This document shows, one piece after another, positions 31,513 to 40,602 of a DNA stretch of 64,000 nucleotides. The position numbers were made by a program, and so were the translations under genes. Where the stretch lies: contig NZ_RBKU01000001.1 of the NCBI RefSeq assembly GCF_003633615.1, positions 3,596,001-3,660,000 on the forward strand, written 5' to 3'. Under the pieces are notes generated by a model. The model had not been told where the DNA came from. It saw nothing but the letters and a program-made list of their open reading frames with translations, and made no database searches. Positions within the stretch are counted from its first letter, which is position 1. Each line of letters opens with the position of its first letter. This stretch comes from Mucilaginibacter gracilis. Lineage in GTDB: Bacteria; Bacteroidota; Bacteroidia; Sphingobacteriales; Sphingobacteriaceae.

Positions 31513-32520
31513 ACCTGAGTTCGATTAATCAGAAAGCAAGAATTTGATTAGATCGATTTTGTTGGTAGGATATGGAAGGTTTTTTAGGGAGAAATGAGTA
31601 AGCGATCAATCCGGATACGATATTAGTGATAAAGTTAGTAAAAGAGCGGTGTCTTGAATGTTCGACCTGGCAGATGTTTTTGAGTTCATCATTAACAGTC
31701 TCTATGACCGATCTCTTGCGGAGCATGATTTTGTCGTTCATGGTCATCAGGCTGTTTTTCATATTGTTACGGATATTGGTTATGAGGTGTATATCACCAA
31801 CAAACAATATTTTGGTCAGTTTTTCTGATATATAGCCTTTGTCGGCAAACAGTTTGCCAAAAACAGCTTTCAGGAAAGCTTCGTTTTTAAGTGGTTCCCG
31901 GTCATCTACGTTGGCCTGTGTAATAGCGAAGTTGAGTATTTCACCCTTGTCGCTAAGGACGATATGGAGCTTAAAGCCATAAAACCAGCCCATGGTTGAT
32001 TTGCCTACTTCGGCAATGCCTTTAAATACCTTATTTCTTTTAATCCGTTTGGTATGGCATACCCTTATCGGTGTAGAATCAACGAACGAAATGCCAGTAC
32101 ATAAGCCTAAGCAGCAGGTTTTGAGAAAGATAGACATGGGCATCAGCACACTTTGGCTAAGTTCTACAAAGCGGTTGTAGGATACGGTGTTAGGAAACTC
32201 ACGCTGCATGTGCCTTTGCAGATAGAAGATATAGAAGTGTTTAAAACACCGGAAGCCACTTAAATGAAAAAGCATACAAATGGATATGATCTCGCTTTTA
32301 GACATGGTTGGAGGGCGTTTAGATGGCTTACCTAACAGGAATGGCTGGGTAGTGGCATCAAAGTCCTTGCAAAACTCGTCAACAATACAAAAAATATCAG
32401 TAATTTTATCGTAGTCAATCATCTGGAAATGTATTTAAATATTTGAATGTCAGATACTTAAATATACTTACATTTCCTTTGATTGACAAATATTATCTCA
32501 TTTATTAATCGAACTCAGGT
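31513..32520 (-). mobile_element. IS982-family insertion sequence, 1008 bp, complete
   Basis: Both ends carry a perfect 17-bp terminal inverted repeat, ACCTGAGTTCGATTAAT. A direct repeat TTATAG flanks it (31507-31512 and 32521-32526), a 6-bp target-site duplication. The internal transposase gene is intact, so the element may be active. The ACC terminus and length match the IS982 family. It lies in the intergenic space between a regulator gene and small secreted-protein genes and interrupts no gene. Confidence 0.92.
31529..32422 (-). CDS. IS982-family transposase
   Basis: A 297-residue DDE transposase beginning MIDYDKITDIFCIVDEFCKD, typical of IS982. Catalytic acids are visible in SFVDSTPIRVCH (first Asp), KLFADKGYISEKL (second Asp) and KRSVIETVNDELKN (Glu). 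KPSKRPPTMSKSEIISICML and GIAEVGKSTMGWFYGFKLHI are conserved in the family. The gene is uninterrupted and occupies almost all of the element. Its DNA is distinct in codon use from neighbours. Confidence 0.93.
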   Translation of the reverse strand: MIDYDKITDIFCIVDEFCKDFDATTQPFLLGKPSKRPPTMSKSEIISICMLFHLSGFRCFKHFYIFYLQRHMQREFPNTVSYNRFVELSQSVLMPMSIFLKTCCLGLCTGISFVDSTPIRVCHTKRIKRNKVFKGIAEVGKSTMGWFYGFKLHIVLSDKGEILNFAITQANVDDREPLKNEAFLKAVFGKLFADKGYISEKLTKILFVGDIHLITNIRNNMKNSLMTMNDKIMLRKRSVIETVNDELKNICQVEHSRHRSFTNFITNIVSGLIAYSFLPKKPSISYQQNRSNQILAF

Positions 32521-32550
32521 TTATAGGGTAATTAGGCATTATTTGCCTTT

Positions 32551-32578
32551 AAAAAATACCCGGAAACGGGTATTTTTT
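32551..32578. terminator. Bidirectional terminator beside the IS982 element
   Basis: A 12-bp perfect stem, AAAAAATACCCG / CGGGTATTTTTT, with GAAA tetraloop and U-runs on both strands. It probably belonged to the ancestral intergenic region. Bases 32579-32732 up to the next gene are AT-rich with no clear promoter. Confidence 0.75.
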
Positions 32579-32732
32579 AAAGTGTTTTTTTTATATTATT
32601 TAGCTATGCAATAGCTGATACCTTAGTAACTGTCACCAGAAATTTGCTTGACATTTTATTCAATATAATACCGGATATTTTAAAACCCGATATGTAATTA
32701 GAATACTATTAAACAATAAATATTTAATTATT

Positions 32733-33191
32733 ATGAAAGTTAGACAATCGCTTTTATTATTCTTCCTGCTGTTAACAACCATGTGCCTTAGCGCCTTTGA
32801 AAGTAAAATCAGACATACAAACGAACTTCATCATGTTAAGATAGCTGCCAAAGGCTATAAAGGCATTTACGGCTATGCATTTGTTAGAGGGTCTGAATCG
32901 AATAAGGCCATGTTTAGCCAGATCATTTATGAACCTCCGTATTCCGAGTGTAAAGAGAGTAGGGATCATTTGTTTTGGTTAAATGTTGAAAAGAGTTTTG
33001 GTAAATATCTTAGAGCAAATACCGACGAGAAATTTGATCTTGGTAAAGTGGAACACAGTTGCGCCAGCTATGGTAGCGACTTCTTAACCCGTCAAAAAGC
33101 TCAGGACGATATGTACGAAACGATAGCTTACGAAAAAAAAGCTGGCCACCAGGTAACAATGATATCTTTTAGCTATACGTGCCAACAATAA
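32733..33191 (+). CDS. Small secreted protein of unknown function
   Basis: A 152-residue product with a signal peptide (MKVRQSLLLFFLLLTTMCLS, cleavage near AFES). The mature part has three Cys residues (SECKES, HSCASYG and a near-terminal YTCQQ) and contains GYKGIYGYAFVRG, a short Gly/Tyr-rich strand. I recognise no family. The low GC and position next to an IS element suggest an accessory gene. It is 36 bp upstream of the tail-collar-like protein gene, so the two may be co-transcribed. Confidence 0.6.
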   Translation: MKVRQSLLLFFLLLTTMCLSAFESKIRHTNELHHVKIAAKGYKGIYGYAFVRGSESNKAMFSQIIYEPPYSECKESRDHLFWLNVEKSFGKYLRANTDEKFDLGKVEHSCASYGSDFLTRQKAQDDMYETIAYEKKAGHQVTMISFSYTCQQ

Positions 33192-33227
33192 TTATACCTT
33201 TTAATAATCACATAATCAGATAATTAC

Positions 33228-33788
33228 ATGAAGAAATTTATTATCACCGTGTCCGTAATTGGGCTTATACTTACCGGATATGCTTTTACGCAAAGGGATC
33301 AAAGTTCTACAGATAGTTTGGGCGATGTTAAGTACTCCATCTTGTCTCCGGATCAATTTAAAAAAGTAAATGGCAACGGATGGGTGCTGTTGGATGGTCG
33401 AAAGGTAGATGGCAGCCAGCTTCAAAAGCGTTTTTCAATAATCAATATACCGGATGCCAGGGGGATGTTTTTACGTGGACTGAATTACGACCGGCAAGAC
33501 GCCAGTATTGATCCTTTTTTTAAAGAATATGGTCGTGTAAGGCTGGTTGGGCAATTTGAAGCTGATATCGTTGGGCCGCATAATCACGGCTGGACAGGAA
33601 ATGCCGGAGACGGATATCCCAATAAGGCAGAGCAACATCATTCTCCCGAGTCTATGAGGTCGACTGATCCCACGCAAAAGTCTTATCATTATCCAAGAGG
33701 TTCGGAATATGATTATGCAGTTTCCGGCGTTGGAAACGAAACCCGTCCAAGAAACATAGCTTTTTATATTTATATCAAAATAAATTAA
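33228..33788 (+). CDS. Exported protein with phage tail-collar-like domain
   Basis: A 186-residue protein with an N-terminal hydrophobic segment (FIITVSVIGLILTGYAFT), a signal peptide or anchor. The rest resembles the C-terminal collar/receptor-binding domain of phage tail fibres: GNGWVLLDGRKVDGSQL, NIPDARGMFLRGLNYDRQDA, ADIVGPHNHGWTG and the end ETRPRNIAFYIYIKIN (G-x-E-T-R-P-x-N pattern). No other phage gene is nearby, so it is a stand-alone exported version. Function is unknown. Such collar domains bind ligands and trimerise in phages; that this one does is inference. Confidence 0.65.
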   Translation: MKKFIITVSVIGLILTGYAFTQRDQSSTDSLGDVKYSILSPDQFKKVNGNGWVLLDGRKVDGSQLQKRFSIINIPDARGMFLRGLNYDRQDASIDPFFKEYGRVRLVGQFEADIVGPHNHGWTGNAGDGYPNKAEQHHSPESMRSTDPTQKSYHYPRGSEYDYAVSGVGNETRPRNIAFYIYIKIN

Positions 33789-33805
33789 ATGCAATATTCC
33801 CCAAC

Positions 33806-34207
33806 ATGAAAAAAATACTACTCATCCTCCTGCTTTCAATAACAGCCTTTACAGTTAAAGCTCAAAATATGACCTTTGATGAAACGGTGAAATATATAAA
33901 TGATAAAATTGATACGTCTAGGTGGTCAAAAATTACCGTGACAAGGAATGGAACGGTTACTGCTGGTGATAAAACAGTTAATCTATTTGATTTGCCCGAA
34001 ACTCACATAGCTTTTTATTCACAATATGATAAGGGAATAGCAATTTGGTTCAATCATCCATATTATGTTAGTTTGGCACTCGATTCATCCATAGGTAGAA
34101 TAACTATTGGAGGCTTTAGCGTAGAAAAAGATGCAGAACGTGTGTACAATGCTCTGGTTTATCTGCGCAGCCTTTGCACCAAAAGCAAAGACCCATTTGA
34201 TAAATAG
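33806..34207 (+). CDS. Small secreted protein of unknown function
   Basis: A 133-residue protein with a signal peptide (MKKILLILLLSITAFTVKAQ, then NMTFDETVKYINDKIDTS). The mature domain mixes strands and helices and ends in a helix with Cys (VYNALVYLRSLCTKSKDPFD). The 100-residue part resembles small Bacteroidota exported proteins of unassigned function. It starts 17 bp after the collar-domain gene. The following 34208-34445 contains a terminator and no gene. Confidence 0.6.
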   Translation: MKKILLILLLSITAFTVKAQNMTFDETVKYINDKIDTSRWSKITVTRNGTVTAGDKTVNLFDLPETHIAFYSQYDKGIAIWFNHPYYVSLALDSSIGRITIGGFSVEKDAERVYNALVYLRSLCTKSKDPFDK

Positions 34208-34326
34208 GCCAATTTCATCAAATTAAAATAATAGAGGCCGAACTTTTTTAAATTAATCCTGAAGTACCCGCCTTTTGGGAAGCGCACCAGCTTAGATATT
34301 GTATCACAATTTAAAAACAAAACCAG

Positions 34327-34359
34327 CCGCCTCGTCATCTATTACGAGGCGGTTTTTTT
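34327..34359 (+). terminator. Rho-independent terminator after the secreted-protein trio
   Basis: A 9-bp perfect stem, CCGCCTCGT / ACGAGGCGG, with an 8-nt loop is followed by seven T residues. It is the clearest unidirectional terminator in the region and isolates the downstream five-gene operon. Confidence 0.88.
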
Positions 34360-34445
34360 ATAGCTAATACTATCGTATTTTTTAAATTTTATTCTATTTT
34401 TAATGCAAAACAACATCAACCTTTTTTATCAATAATAACATTGTT

Positions 34446-35753
34446 TTGCAGCTAACCGAAGACCAAATATATGCCCTTGCTCCCGATGAAGCTTCAAAAA
34501 AAGCGGGGCGCGATTTGGCAGCACCCGCCAAATGGGTTACTAAAGGCATCAGCAGCCATGCACTTTGGGGCGAATGTCAGGGGAGTGGTAGTAAACCCTA
34601 TCAAACCCAGGTTGATTTAGCTGCTATAGCTTTTAAATGTTCGTGCCCAAGCCGTAAATTTCCATGTAAACATGGGCTTGGCTTGTTGCTGTTATGTGCC
34701 CGGCAGCCGGGTTTGTTTAGCAGCGCAGATATGCCCGCCTGGGTTAACGACTGGATAAGTAAGCGAAGCGATAAGGAAGAAAAGAAAACCGAAAAAGCCG
34801 AAAAACCAATTGACGAAAATGCACAGGCGAGGCGCCAGCAATCGCGTGAGCAAAAGGTGAGTGCCGGCATTAGCGAGTTGGTGGTTTGGATAAAAGATAT
34901 TGTACGTAACGGTATTTTAACCGTTCCCGAAAAGGGCCCGGCTTATTGGGATAACATGGCACGCCGCATGGTTGATGCCCAGGCATCCGGTTTGGCAGCA
35001 ATGGTTAAAAGCCTTGGGGCAACAAATTTTTGGAACGAAGGCTGGCAAAGCAGCTTTATGGATAAGTTATTGCAGTTATATTTGGTTGCCGAGAGTTATC
35101 AGCATTTGCCCGGTATCAATCCTGCTTTGCAGCAGGATGTACGGTCGGCCATTGGTTTTACAATTAACCAGGACGAACTTAAAAAGCAAAACGGCGTTAC
35201 CGATACCTGGCTTGTAATAGGTAAAGAAAGCCGCGATGAGCAGCAAATAACTGTTGAACAAAATTGGCTTTATGGCTTAAAAAGCAACCAATATGCTTTG
35301 GTTTTACAATTTATTGTGCGCGGGCAGGTTGCACAACTATCATGGAGTGCGGGTATGTATTTAGATGCCGAGCTAAGTTATTTTCCTTCGGCTGTGCCCT
35401 ATAGGGCTATTGTAAAAAACTATACCATTAACCAATTTGTTACAACACCCCAAATACAAAGCTTTGAAGGTTGGCAGCAAGTTGCCGCACACCAAACGGT
35501 GCTCAATAGTAAACTACCTTTTTTAAACCAAACGCCAATTATGGTAGCATCCTTAAAACCTGTGCAATACCAAAAGCAATGGTGGCTGCAAGATGGGCAG
35601 GGATATTTGTGCCGCATAGCCCCTCAGTATAAAAATATTTGGCAACTGGTGGCTTTAAGTGGCGGCGAGGCCTTAACCATGACGGTTTTGGGCAAAGAAA
35701 ACGAGTATAGGCCGATGGGAGTTTGGCATCAAAATAATTATAAAACTGTTTGA
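34446..35753 (+). CDS. SWIM zinc-finger protein
   Basis: A 435-residue protein with a SWIM zinc finger near the N-terminus: FKCSCPSRKFPCKHGLGLL, where Cys65, Cys67, Cys74 and His76 form the CxC-xn-CxH site. The rest is a large soluble domain of unknown fold. No ATG is available, so TTG at 34446 is the inferred start. It is the first of five tightly packed genes; its TGA overlaps the ATG of the next gene. SWIM domains bind DNA, proteins or other partners; here it could be the recognition component of the ATPase system. Confidence 0.83.
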   Translation: MQLTEDQIYALAPDEASKKAGRDLAAPAKWVTKGISSHALWGECQGSGSKPYQTQVDLAAIAFKCSCPSRKFPCKHGLGLLLLCARQPGLFSSADMPAWVNDWISKRSDKEEKKTEKAEKPIDENAQARRQQSREQKVSAGISELVVWIKDIVRNGILTVPEKGPAYWDNMARRMVDAQASGLAAMVKSLGATNFWNEGWQSSFMDKLLQLYLVAESYQHLPGINPALQQDVRSAIGFTINQDELKKQNGVTDTWLVIGKESRDEQQITVEQNWLYGLKSNQYALVLQFIVRGQVAQLSWSAGMYLDAELSYFPSAVPYRAIVKNYTINQFVTTPQIQSFEGWQQVAAHQTVLNSKLPFLNQTPIMVASLKPVQYQKQWWLQDGQGYLCRIAPQYKNIWQLVALSGGEALTMTVLGKENEYRPMGVWHQNNYKTV

Positions 35754-37234
35754 TGAAAGCCTGGGAATATGTGATTAATACCGCTATGCTGGGCACCGAT
35801 AAACCGATGCCTGCAAATGCCGAATTACCGGATGAAGTAGCCGAAATTACCACCATTATTGATGGTGTTGAGCTTTTAGATAAAGAGGCTAAGTTTTTGC
35901 AAAAAGCTTTGGTTATTTATAATTACCGCCAATCGGGCTTTGAGCCATTGCGGCAAAGCGATTTGCCGGTAACAACTGCGCAGCCCGAAATAAAACCCTA
36001 TTGCAGCAACGCAGCAACAAGCGTTTTAAAAGATGTTTTTAACGAAGATAACGCGGCCTTATTGGAGCTTTGGCTAAGTAAATGCAATAAAAGCGGACAA
36101 TTATTTTTACCCGACTTTTTACCGCTACTTTTAGATTTGGCCCAAAAAGACGTTGCCTTGCGCCCGCTTGTTATTGCTTGCGGTGGTAACAGGGCACTAT
36201 GGCTAAGCCAGCTTAACCCGGCGTGGCAGTATTTTACAATACAACCGCCCGAGGAAGTTTGGCAAACCGGTAAGCCCGAAGAAAGGGTTGAGGTGCTTAA
36301 AAAGTTAAGAGAAACAGATGCCCAACTGGCCCACGAATGGTTGCAACAAACCTGGGCGCAGGAAACAGCAGCAAGTAAGGTTGATTTGCTTAAAGCACTG
36401 CGATTTAATGTTGGCACTACCGATTTGGAATGGCTGGAAGGTTTATTAACCGAAAAGGGGCAAAAAGTAAAAGATGAGGCTTTGGCCTTACTTAAACAAA
36501 TTCCCGGGTCGTCTATCGTTAATCAATATCAGGATTTATTGCGGGAGTCCGTCGTTCTGAAAAAAGAAAAAGCTTTGTTGGGGATGATGACCAAAGTTTC
36601 CATTCAGCAAAAACTCCCTGCAACTGTTGACGAGCATATTTTTAAATCGGGGATAGAAAAGTTAGCCGGGCCAAAGTCGGCACTAACCGATGAGGGTTAT
36701 ATTTTGCATCAGCTCATTAGCGCCGTGCCGCCTTCTTTTTGGGAAACGCAGTTTGAAGCTTCGCCTGCGCAAGTGGTTGAGTATTTTGAAAAATATGGTA
36801 ATGATAAAGTTTCGGCTTTAGGCTTGGCGGTGTCGCGGTTTAAACAAAAAGAGTGGGTTCCCTATTTTCTGGATCAACCGGGTTTTTATATTGATTTTTT
36901 GGGACTGATGGAACCTGCTGAACAGGAAAAATACCTTACTCGTTTTTTAAACAGCGATGCGCAAAACATATTGTATTATGCCGTTAGGTTAAACCAGGAG
37001 TGGCAGCCAAATTTTGCATTAACGGTGTTACGCCAAATGGCCAATTACCCCTACGAATATAACCGCGCATTTTTTAACAAGCATATTAAACTTATCCCGG
37101 CAGGCATTATCCCGCAACTTGAAAGAATTGATACCAAAGATGCCAATCTGCAAAATACCTGGGAAAAGGTAAGAGAACATTTAATTAAATTACTGGGCCT
37201 AAAGCAACTAGTGCTTAAAGCTTTTAACGCATAA
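35753..37234 (+). CDS. DUF5691-family protein
   Basis: A 493-residue, largely helical soluble protein without membrane segments or signal. It begins MKAWEYVINTAMLGTDKPMP, which with the tandem helical-repeat-like middle (WEGLLTEKGQKVKDEALALL-type helices) matches DUF5691, a family seen beside SWIM and MoxR/VWA genes. The ATG overlaps the SWIM stop (TGATG), and the next gene starts 10 bp after its stop. HEAT-like repeats suggest a scaffold; this is inference. Family assignment is from memory of the conserved neighbourhood and N-terminus. Confidence 0.75.
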   Translation: MKAWEYVINTAMLGTDKPMPANAELPDEVAEITTIIDGVELLDKEAKFLQKALVIYNYRQSGFEPLRQSDLPVTTAQPEIKPYCSNAATSVLKDVFNEDNAALLELWLSKCNKSGQLFLPDFLPLLLDLAQKDVALRPLVIACGGNRALWLSQLNPAWQYFTIQPPEEVWQTGKPEERVEVLKKLRETDAQLAHEWLQQTWAQETAASKVDLLKALRFNVGTTDLEWLEGLLTEKGQKVKDEALALLKQIPGSSIVNQYQDLLRESVVLKKEKALLGMMTKVSIQQKLPATVDEHIFKSGIEKLAGPKSALTDEGYILHQLISAVPPSFWETQFEASPAQVVEYFEKYGNDKVSALGLAVSRFKQKEWVPYFLDQPGFYIDFLGLMEPAEQEKYLTRFLNSDAQNILYYAVRLNQEWQPNFALTVLRQMANYPYEYNRAFFNKHIKLIPAGIIPQLERIDTKDANLQNTWEKVREHLIKLLGLKQLVLKAFNA

Positions 37235-37244
37235 AAACCTTAAC

Positions 37245-38321
37245 ATGTCACAGCTACTACGTCAGCATGCAGAGCAATTGTTTGCACACGAACTGGAAGA
37301 ACTTAAAAAGCAGGATACAGACAAGCGCCCGGCAAACTGGGTATTGTCGCCGCAGTCGGTGGTTACCTATTTAATTGGTGGCAAGCTCAAAAACGGTTTC
37401 GAAGTATCGCCAAAGTACATTGGCAACCGCCGCTTAATGGAGATAGCCGTTGCAACCCTAACTACCGACCGCGCCTTGTTATTATACGGTTTACCCGGAA
37501 CCGCTAAGAGTTGGGTAAGCGAGCATTTGGCCGCAGGTGTTAGCGGCGATTCTACGCTTATTATCCAGGGCACAGCCGGTACAAGCGAAGAGTCGGTACG
37601 TTACGGATGGAACTATGCACGGCTAATAGCCGAAGGCCCATCTGCCGGTGCGTTGGTAGAAACACCCGTAATGCGGGCCATGAAAGATGGCAAAATAGTA
37701 AGGCTGGAAGAGCTTACCCGTATAGGTGCCGACGTGCAGGATACTTTGATAACTATCCTTTCCGAAAAAACATTGCCCGTGCCGGAGTTAAATATGGAAG
37801 TGCAGGCTATAAAGGGCTTCAACGTAATTGCTACTGCAAACAATCGCGATAAAGGTGTAAACGAATTATCGAGCGCGTTAAAGCGCCGTTTTAATACGGT
37901 GATACTGCCTTTGCCCGATTCTATCGAAGAAGAAATTGATATTGTGCGCCGCCGCGTTGAGAGCTTTGAAAAAGTAATGGAATTGCCTGCCGAACCGCCT
38001 GCATTGCAGGAAATACGCAGGATAGTAACCATTTTTCGCGAACTACGCAGCGGTGTAACGCTGGATGGTAAAACCAAAATTAAAATACCAACAGGTACAT
38101 TAAGTACCGCCGAAGCAATTTCGGTAGTGAACAGCGGCTTATCTATGGCCGCTTATTTTGGCGATGGGCAATTGAAAGCGGCGGATGTGGCGGCAAGTAT
38201 TATTGGCTCGGTAATAAAAGACCCTGTACAGGATAAATTGGTTTGGCAGGAATACCTGGAAACCGTAGTAAAAACACGCAGCGATTGGAGTGATATTTAC
38301 CGCGCCTGCCGCGATTTATAA
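37245..38321 (+). CDS. MoxR-like AAA+ ATPase
   Basis: A 358-residue AAA+ protein. Walker A is GLPGTAKS (82-89), the Walker B-like segment is KIVRLEELTRIG (150-161), the sensor-1 Asn is in NVIATANNRDKGV, and the arginine-finger region is SALKRRFNTVILP. It belongs to the MoxR group that works with VWA proteins to remodel or load partners, for example metal insertion or complex assembly. It sits third in a five-gene operon with a VWA protein at the end, the usual pairing. Substrate unknown. Confidence 0.88.
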   Translation: MSQLLRQHAEQLFAHELEELKKQDTDKRPANWVLSPQSVVTYLIGGKLKNGFEVSPKYIGNRRLMEIAVATLTTDRALLLYGLPGTAKSWVSEHLAAGVSGDSTLIIQGTAGTSEESVRYGWNYARLIAEGPSAGALVETPVMRAMKDGKIVRLEELTRIGADVQDTLITILSEKTLPVPELNMEVQAIKGFNVIATANNRDKGVNELSSALKRRFNTVILPLPDSIEEEIDIVRRRVESFEKVMELPAEPPALQEIRRIVTIFRELRSGVTLDGKTKIKIPTGTLSTAEAISVVNSGLSMAAYFGDGQLKAADVAASIIGSVIKDPVQDKLVWQEYLETVVKTRSDWSDIYRACRDL

Positions 38322-38339
38322 TAAACCAGGCATCAGCAT

Positions 38340-40598
38340 ATGGCAATAAATATATTAGGCATACGCCATCATGGCCCCGGTTCGGCACGGAATGTAAAAG
38401 CATTTCTGGAATCGGTTAAGCCGGATATTGTACTGGTTGAGGGTCCGCCAGAAGCTGATGGTATGCTGCAATGGGTTGGCCACCGGGGTTTAAAACCGCC
38501 CGTGGCCTTGCTGTGTTATCAGCCAGACGATCCACAGCGCTCGGTGTTTTATCCCTTCGCCGATTTTTCGCCCGAATGGCAGGCCATACTTTATGCCCGT
38601 AAGCAAAATATCCATGTGCGTTTTATGGATCTGCCGGCAGGCAACCAAATGCTGATAGAAAAAGAACAGCGCGAACACAAAGAGCAGGCAACAGAACCAA
38701 CATCCGACCACATTAGCCTCGAAGCACAAACGTTTGAGGAGTTGCAAGTCAATAAAAACCCGATAAGTTATTTATCGGATGCCGCCGGTTTCGCCGACGA
38801 CGAAAAATGGTGGGAGCATACCTTTGAATATCGCTTAGATAACCACGAGGTTTTTGATGCCGTAGCCGAAGCTATGCAGGCACTTCGCGAAAGCATCCCA
38901 CAAAAAAACAAAAAACTGGAGCTGTTGCGCGAAGCTTTTATGCGCCGCTCAATAAGGCAGGCCGAAAAAGAAATGTTTCATACCATTGCAGTTATTTGCG
39001 GTGCCTGGCATGTACCGGCCCTGCAAAATAAAGTTTCGCAAAAGGATGATAACGAATTACTAAAAGGCTTGCCTAAAGTAAAAACAGAGTGCACCTGGAT
39101 ACCCTGGACGTTTAACCGCTTAAGCTTTTACAGTGGCTACGGCGCGGGTATCAATTCGCCGGGTTGGTATAATCATGTTTGGCAACACCCTCACGATGAT
39201 GGTACATTGTGGATGGCACATGTTGCGCAACTGTTTCGCAAACAGCAAATGGATACATCGGTTGCGCATATTATAGAGGCCGTGCGTTTGGCAGAATCCC
39301 TTGCATCGCTACGTGGCTTGCCGAAGGCGGGCCTGGAAGAATTGAATGAGGCTACCCTGAGTGTGTTGTGCAACGGCGAAAGTATTTTGTTAAAATTGGT
39401 ACACGATGAGTTGATTGTTGGCCACGAGATAGGAGAGGTACCGGCGGAAATACCCAAACCACCTTTACAACTGGATATTGAAAAACTCCAAAAGAAACTG
39501 AGGTTACCAGCTACTGCTGATTTTAAAGATTACACACTCGATTTGCGTAAAGACACCGATTTGGAACGCAGTGTTTTTTTGCGCAGGCTTACTTTGTTGG
39601 GTATACAATGGGGGCGACAGCAATATGTGACAGGTAAAGGTACTTTTAAAGAGCAATGGCGCCTGCAATGGGATCCCGGTTATTCGGTGGAAATTATTGA
39701 GCGTGGTAATTTAGGGAATACCGTTAGCGAAGCCGCAACAAATAGTGTATTAAACCAGGCTAACGAAGCTACGGACTTAAAAATAATTAGCGATTTGCTT
39801 GAAAAAAGCATTCCGGCAGAACTGCCCGACGCCATTGAGGTATTGATTTATAGATTAAATAATTTAGCCGCCGCATCAGCCGACGTAATTGAACTGATGC
39901 AGATAGTGCCGGGCTTAATTACCGTTGCGCGTTATGGCAATGTGCGCAAAACTGATTCGGCGGTGGTATTAAGTATTATAGGCAGCGTTATTACCCGCAT
40001 ATGCATTAGCTTGCCCAATGCATGCGTAGCTATTGATGATGATGCAGCGCAGCAATTACTCGGCTTGTTTTATAAGTTGAACGATGGCATTAACCTGCTA
40101 AACGAAGCCGATACCACTGCGGGCTGGCACCAAACCCTTGGGATAATTGCTGTTAATAAAAATACATCGCCGGTAATTGGCGGGTATAGCACACGCTTAC
40201 TTAACGATGGCAAGTTGTTAACTGGCGATGAGTTAATGCAACACTTTGGCTATGCCATGTCGGCAGCAACGGCGCCTGTTATTTCGGCGGCCTGGTTAGA
40301 GGGTTTTTTAAAGGGCAGCGGTACATTATTATTGCTCGACGAGGGCCTATGGCAAGTGATTGATAACTGGGTTGCAGGTTTAAGCGATGATACCTTTATA
40401 CAGGTACTGCCATTAATGCGCCGTACGTTTGCCAATTTTTCTGACCCGGAACGCCGTAAACTTGGCGAAAAGGTACGCACCGGCGGAAGCGGGGCGCAGC
40501 AACACACCACCGCAATTACAAACTTTGATACCGAACGTGCTAAACAAGGTTTACCTGTAATAATGGAACTATTGGGTTTAACCACTAAAAAAAGCTAA
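38340..40598 (+). CDS. DUF5682-family protein, EreA/TIKI-like N-terminal domain
   Basis: A 752-residue soluble protein. The N-terminal domain has MAINILGIRHHGPGSARNVK (His10-His11), IVLVEGPPEADG (Glu35) and VICGAWHVPALQN (His224): a His-Glu-His arrangement like the metal or catalytic set of the erythromycin-esterase/TIKI/ChaN superfamily. The C-terminal 500 residues are helical and lack known motifs. It is the fourth gene and by far the largest of the operon. It could be the effector enzyme driven by the MoxR ATPase; that is a hypothesis. DUF5682 is assigned by context and motif. Confidence 0.75.
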   Translation: MAINILGIRHHGPGSARNVKAFLESVKPDIVLVEGPPEADGMLQWVGHRGLKPPVALLCYQPDDPQRSVFYPFADFSPEWQAILYARKQNIHVRFMDLPAGNQMLIEKEQREHKEQATEPTSDHISLEAQTFEELQVNKNPISYLSDAAGFADDEKWWEHTFEYRLDNHEVFDAVAEAMQALRESIPQKNKKLELLREAFMRRSIRQAEKEMFHTIAVICGAWHVPALQNKVSQKDDNELLKGLPKVKTECTWIPWTFNRLSFYSGYGAGINSPGWYNHVWQHPHDDGTLWMAHVAQLFRKQQMDTSVAHIIEAVRLAESLASLRGLPKAGLEELNEATLSVLCNGESILLKLVHDELIVGHEIGEVPAEIPKPPLQLDIEKLQKKLRLPATADFKDYTLDLRKDTDLERSVFLRRLTLLGIQWGRQQYVTGKGTFKEQWRLQWDPGYSVEIIERGNLGNTVSEAATNSVLNQANEATDLKIISDLLEKSIPAELPDAIEVLIYRLNNLAAASADVIELMQIVPGLITVARYGNVRKTDSAVVLSIIGSVITRICISLPNACVAIDDDAAQQLLGLFYKLNDGINLLNEADTTAGWHQTLGIIAVNKNTSPVIGGYSTRLLNDGKLLTGDELMQHFGYAMSAATAPVISAAWLEGFLKGSGTLLLLDEGLWQVIDNWVAGLSDDTFIQVLPLMRRTFANFSDPERRKLGEKVRTGGSGAQQHTTAITNFDTERAKQGLPVIMELLGLTTKKS

Positions 40599-40602
40599 CC
40601 AA

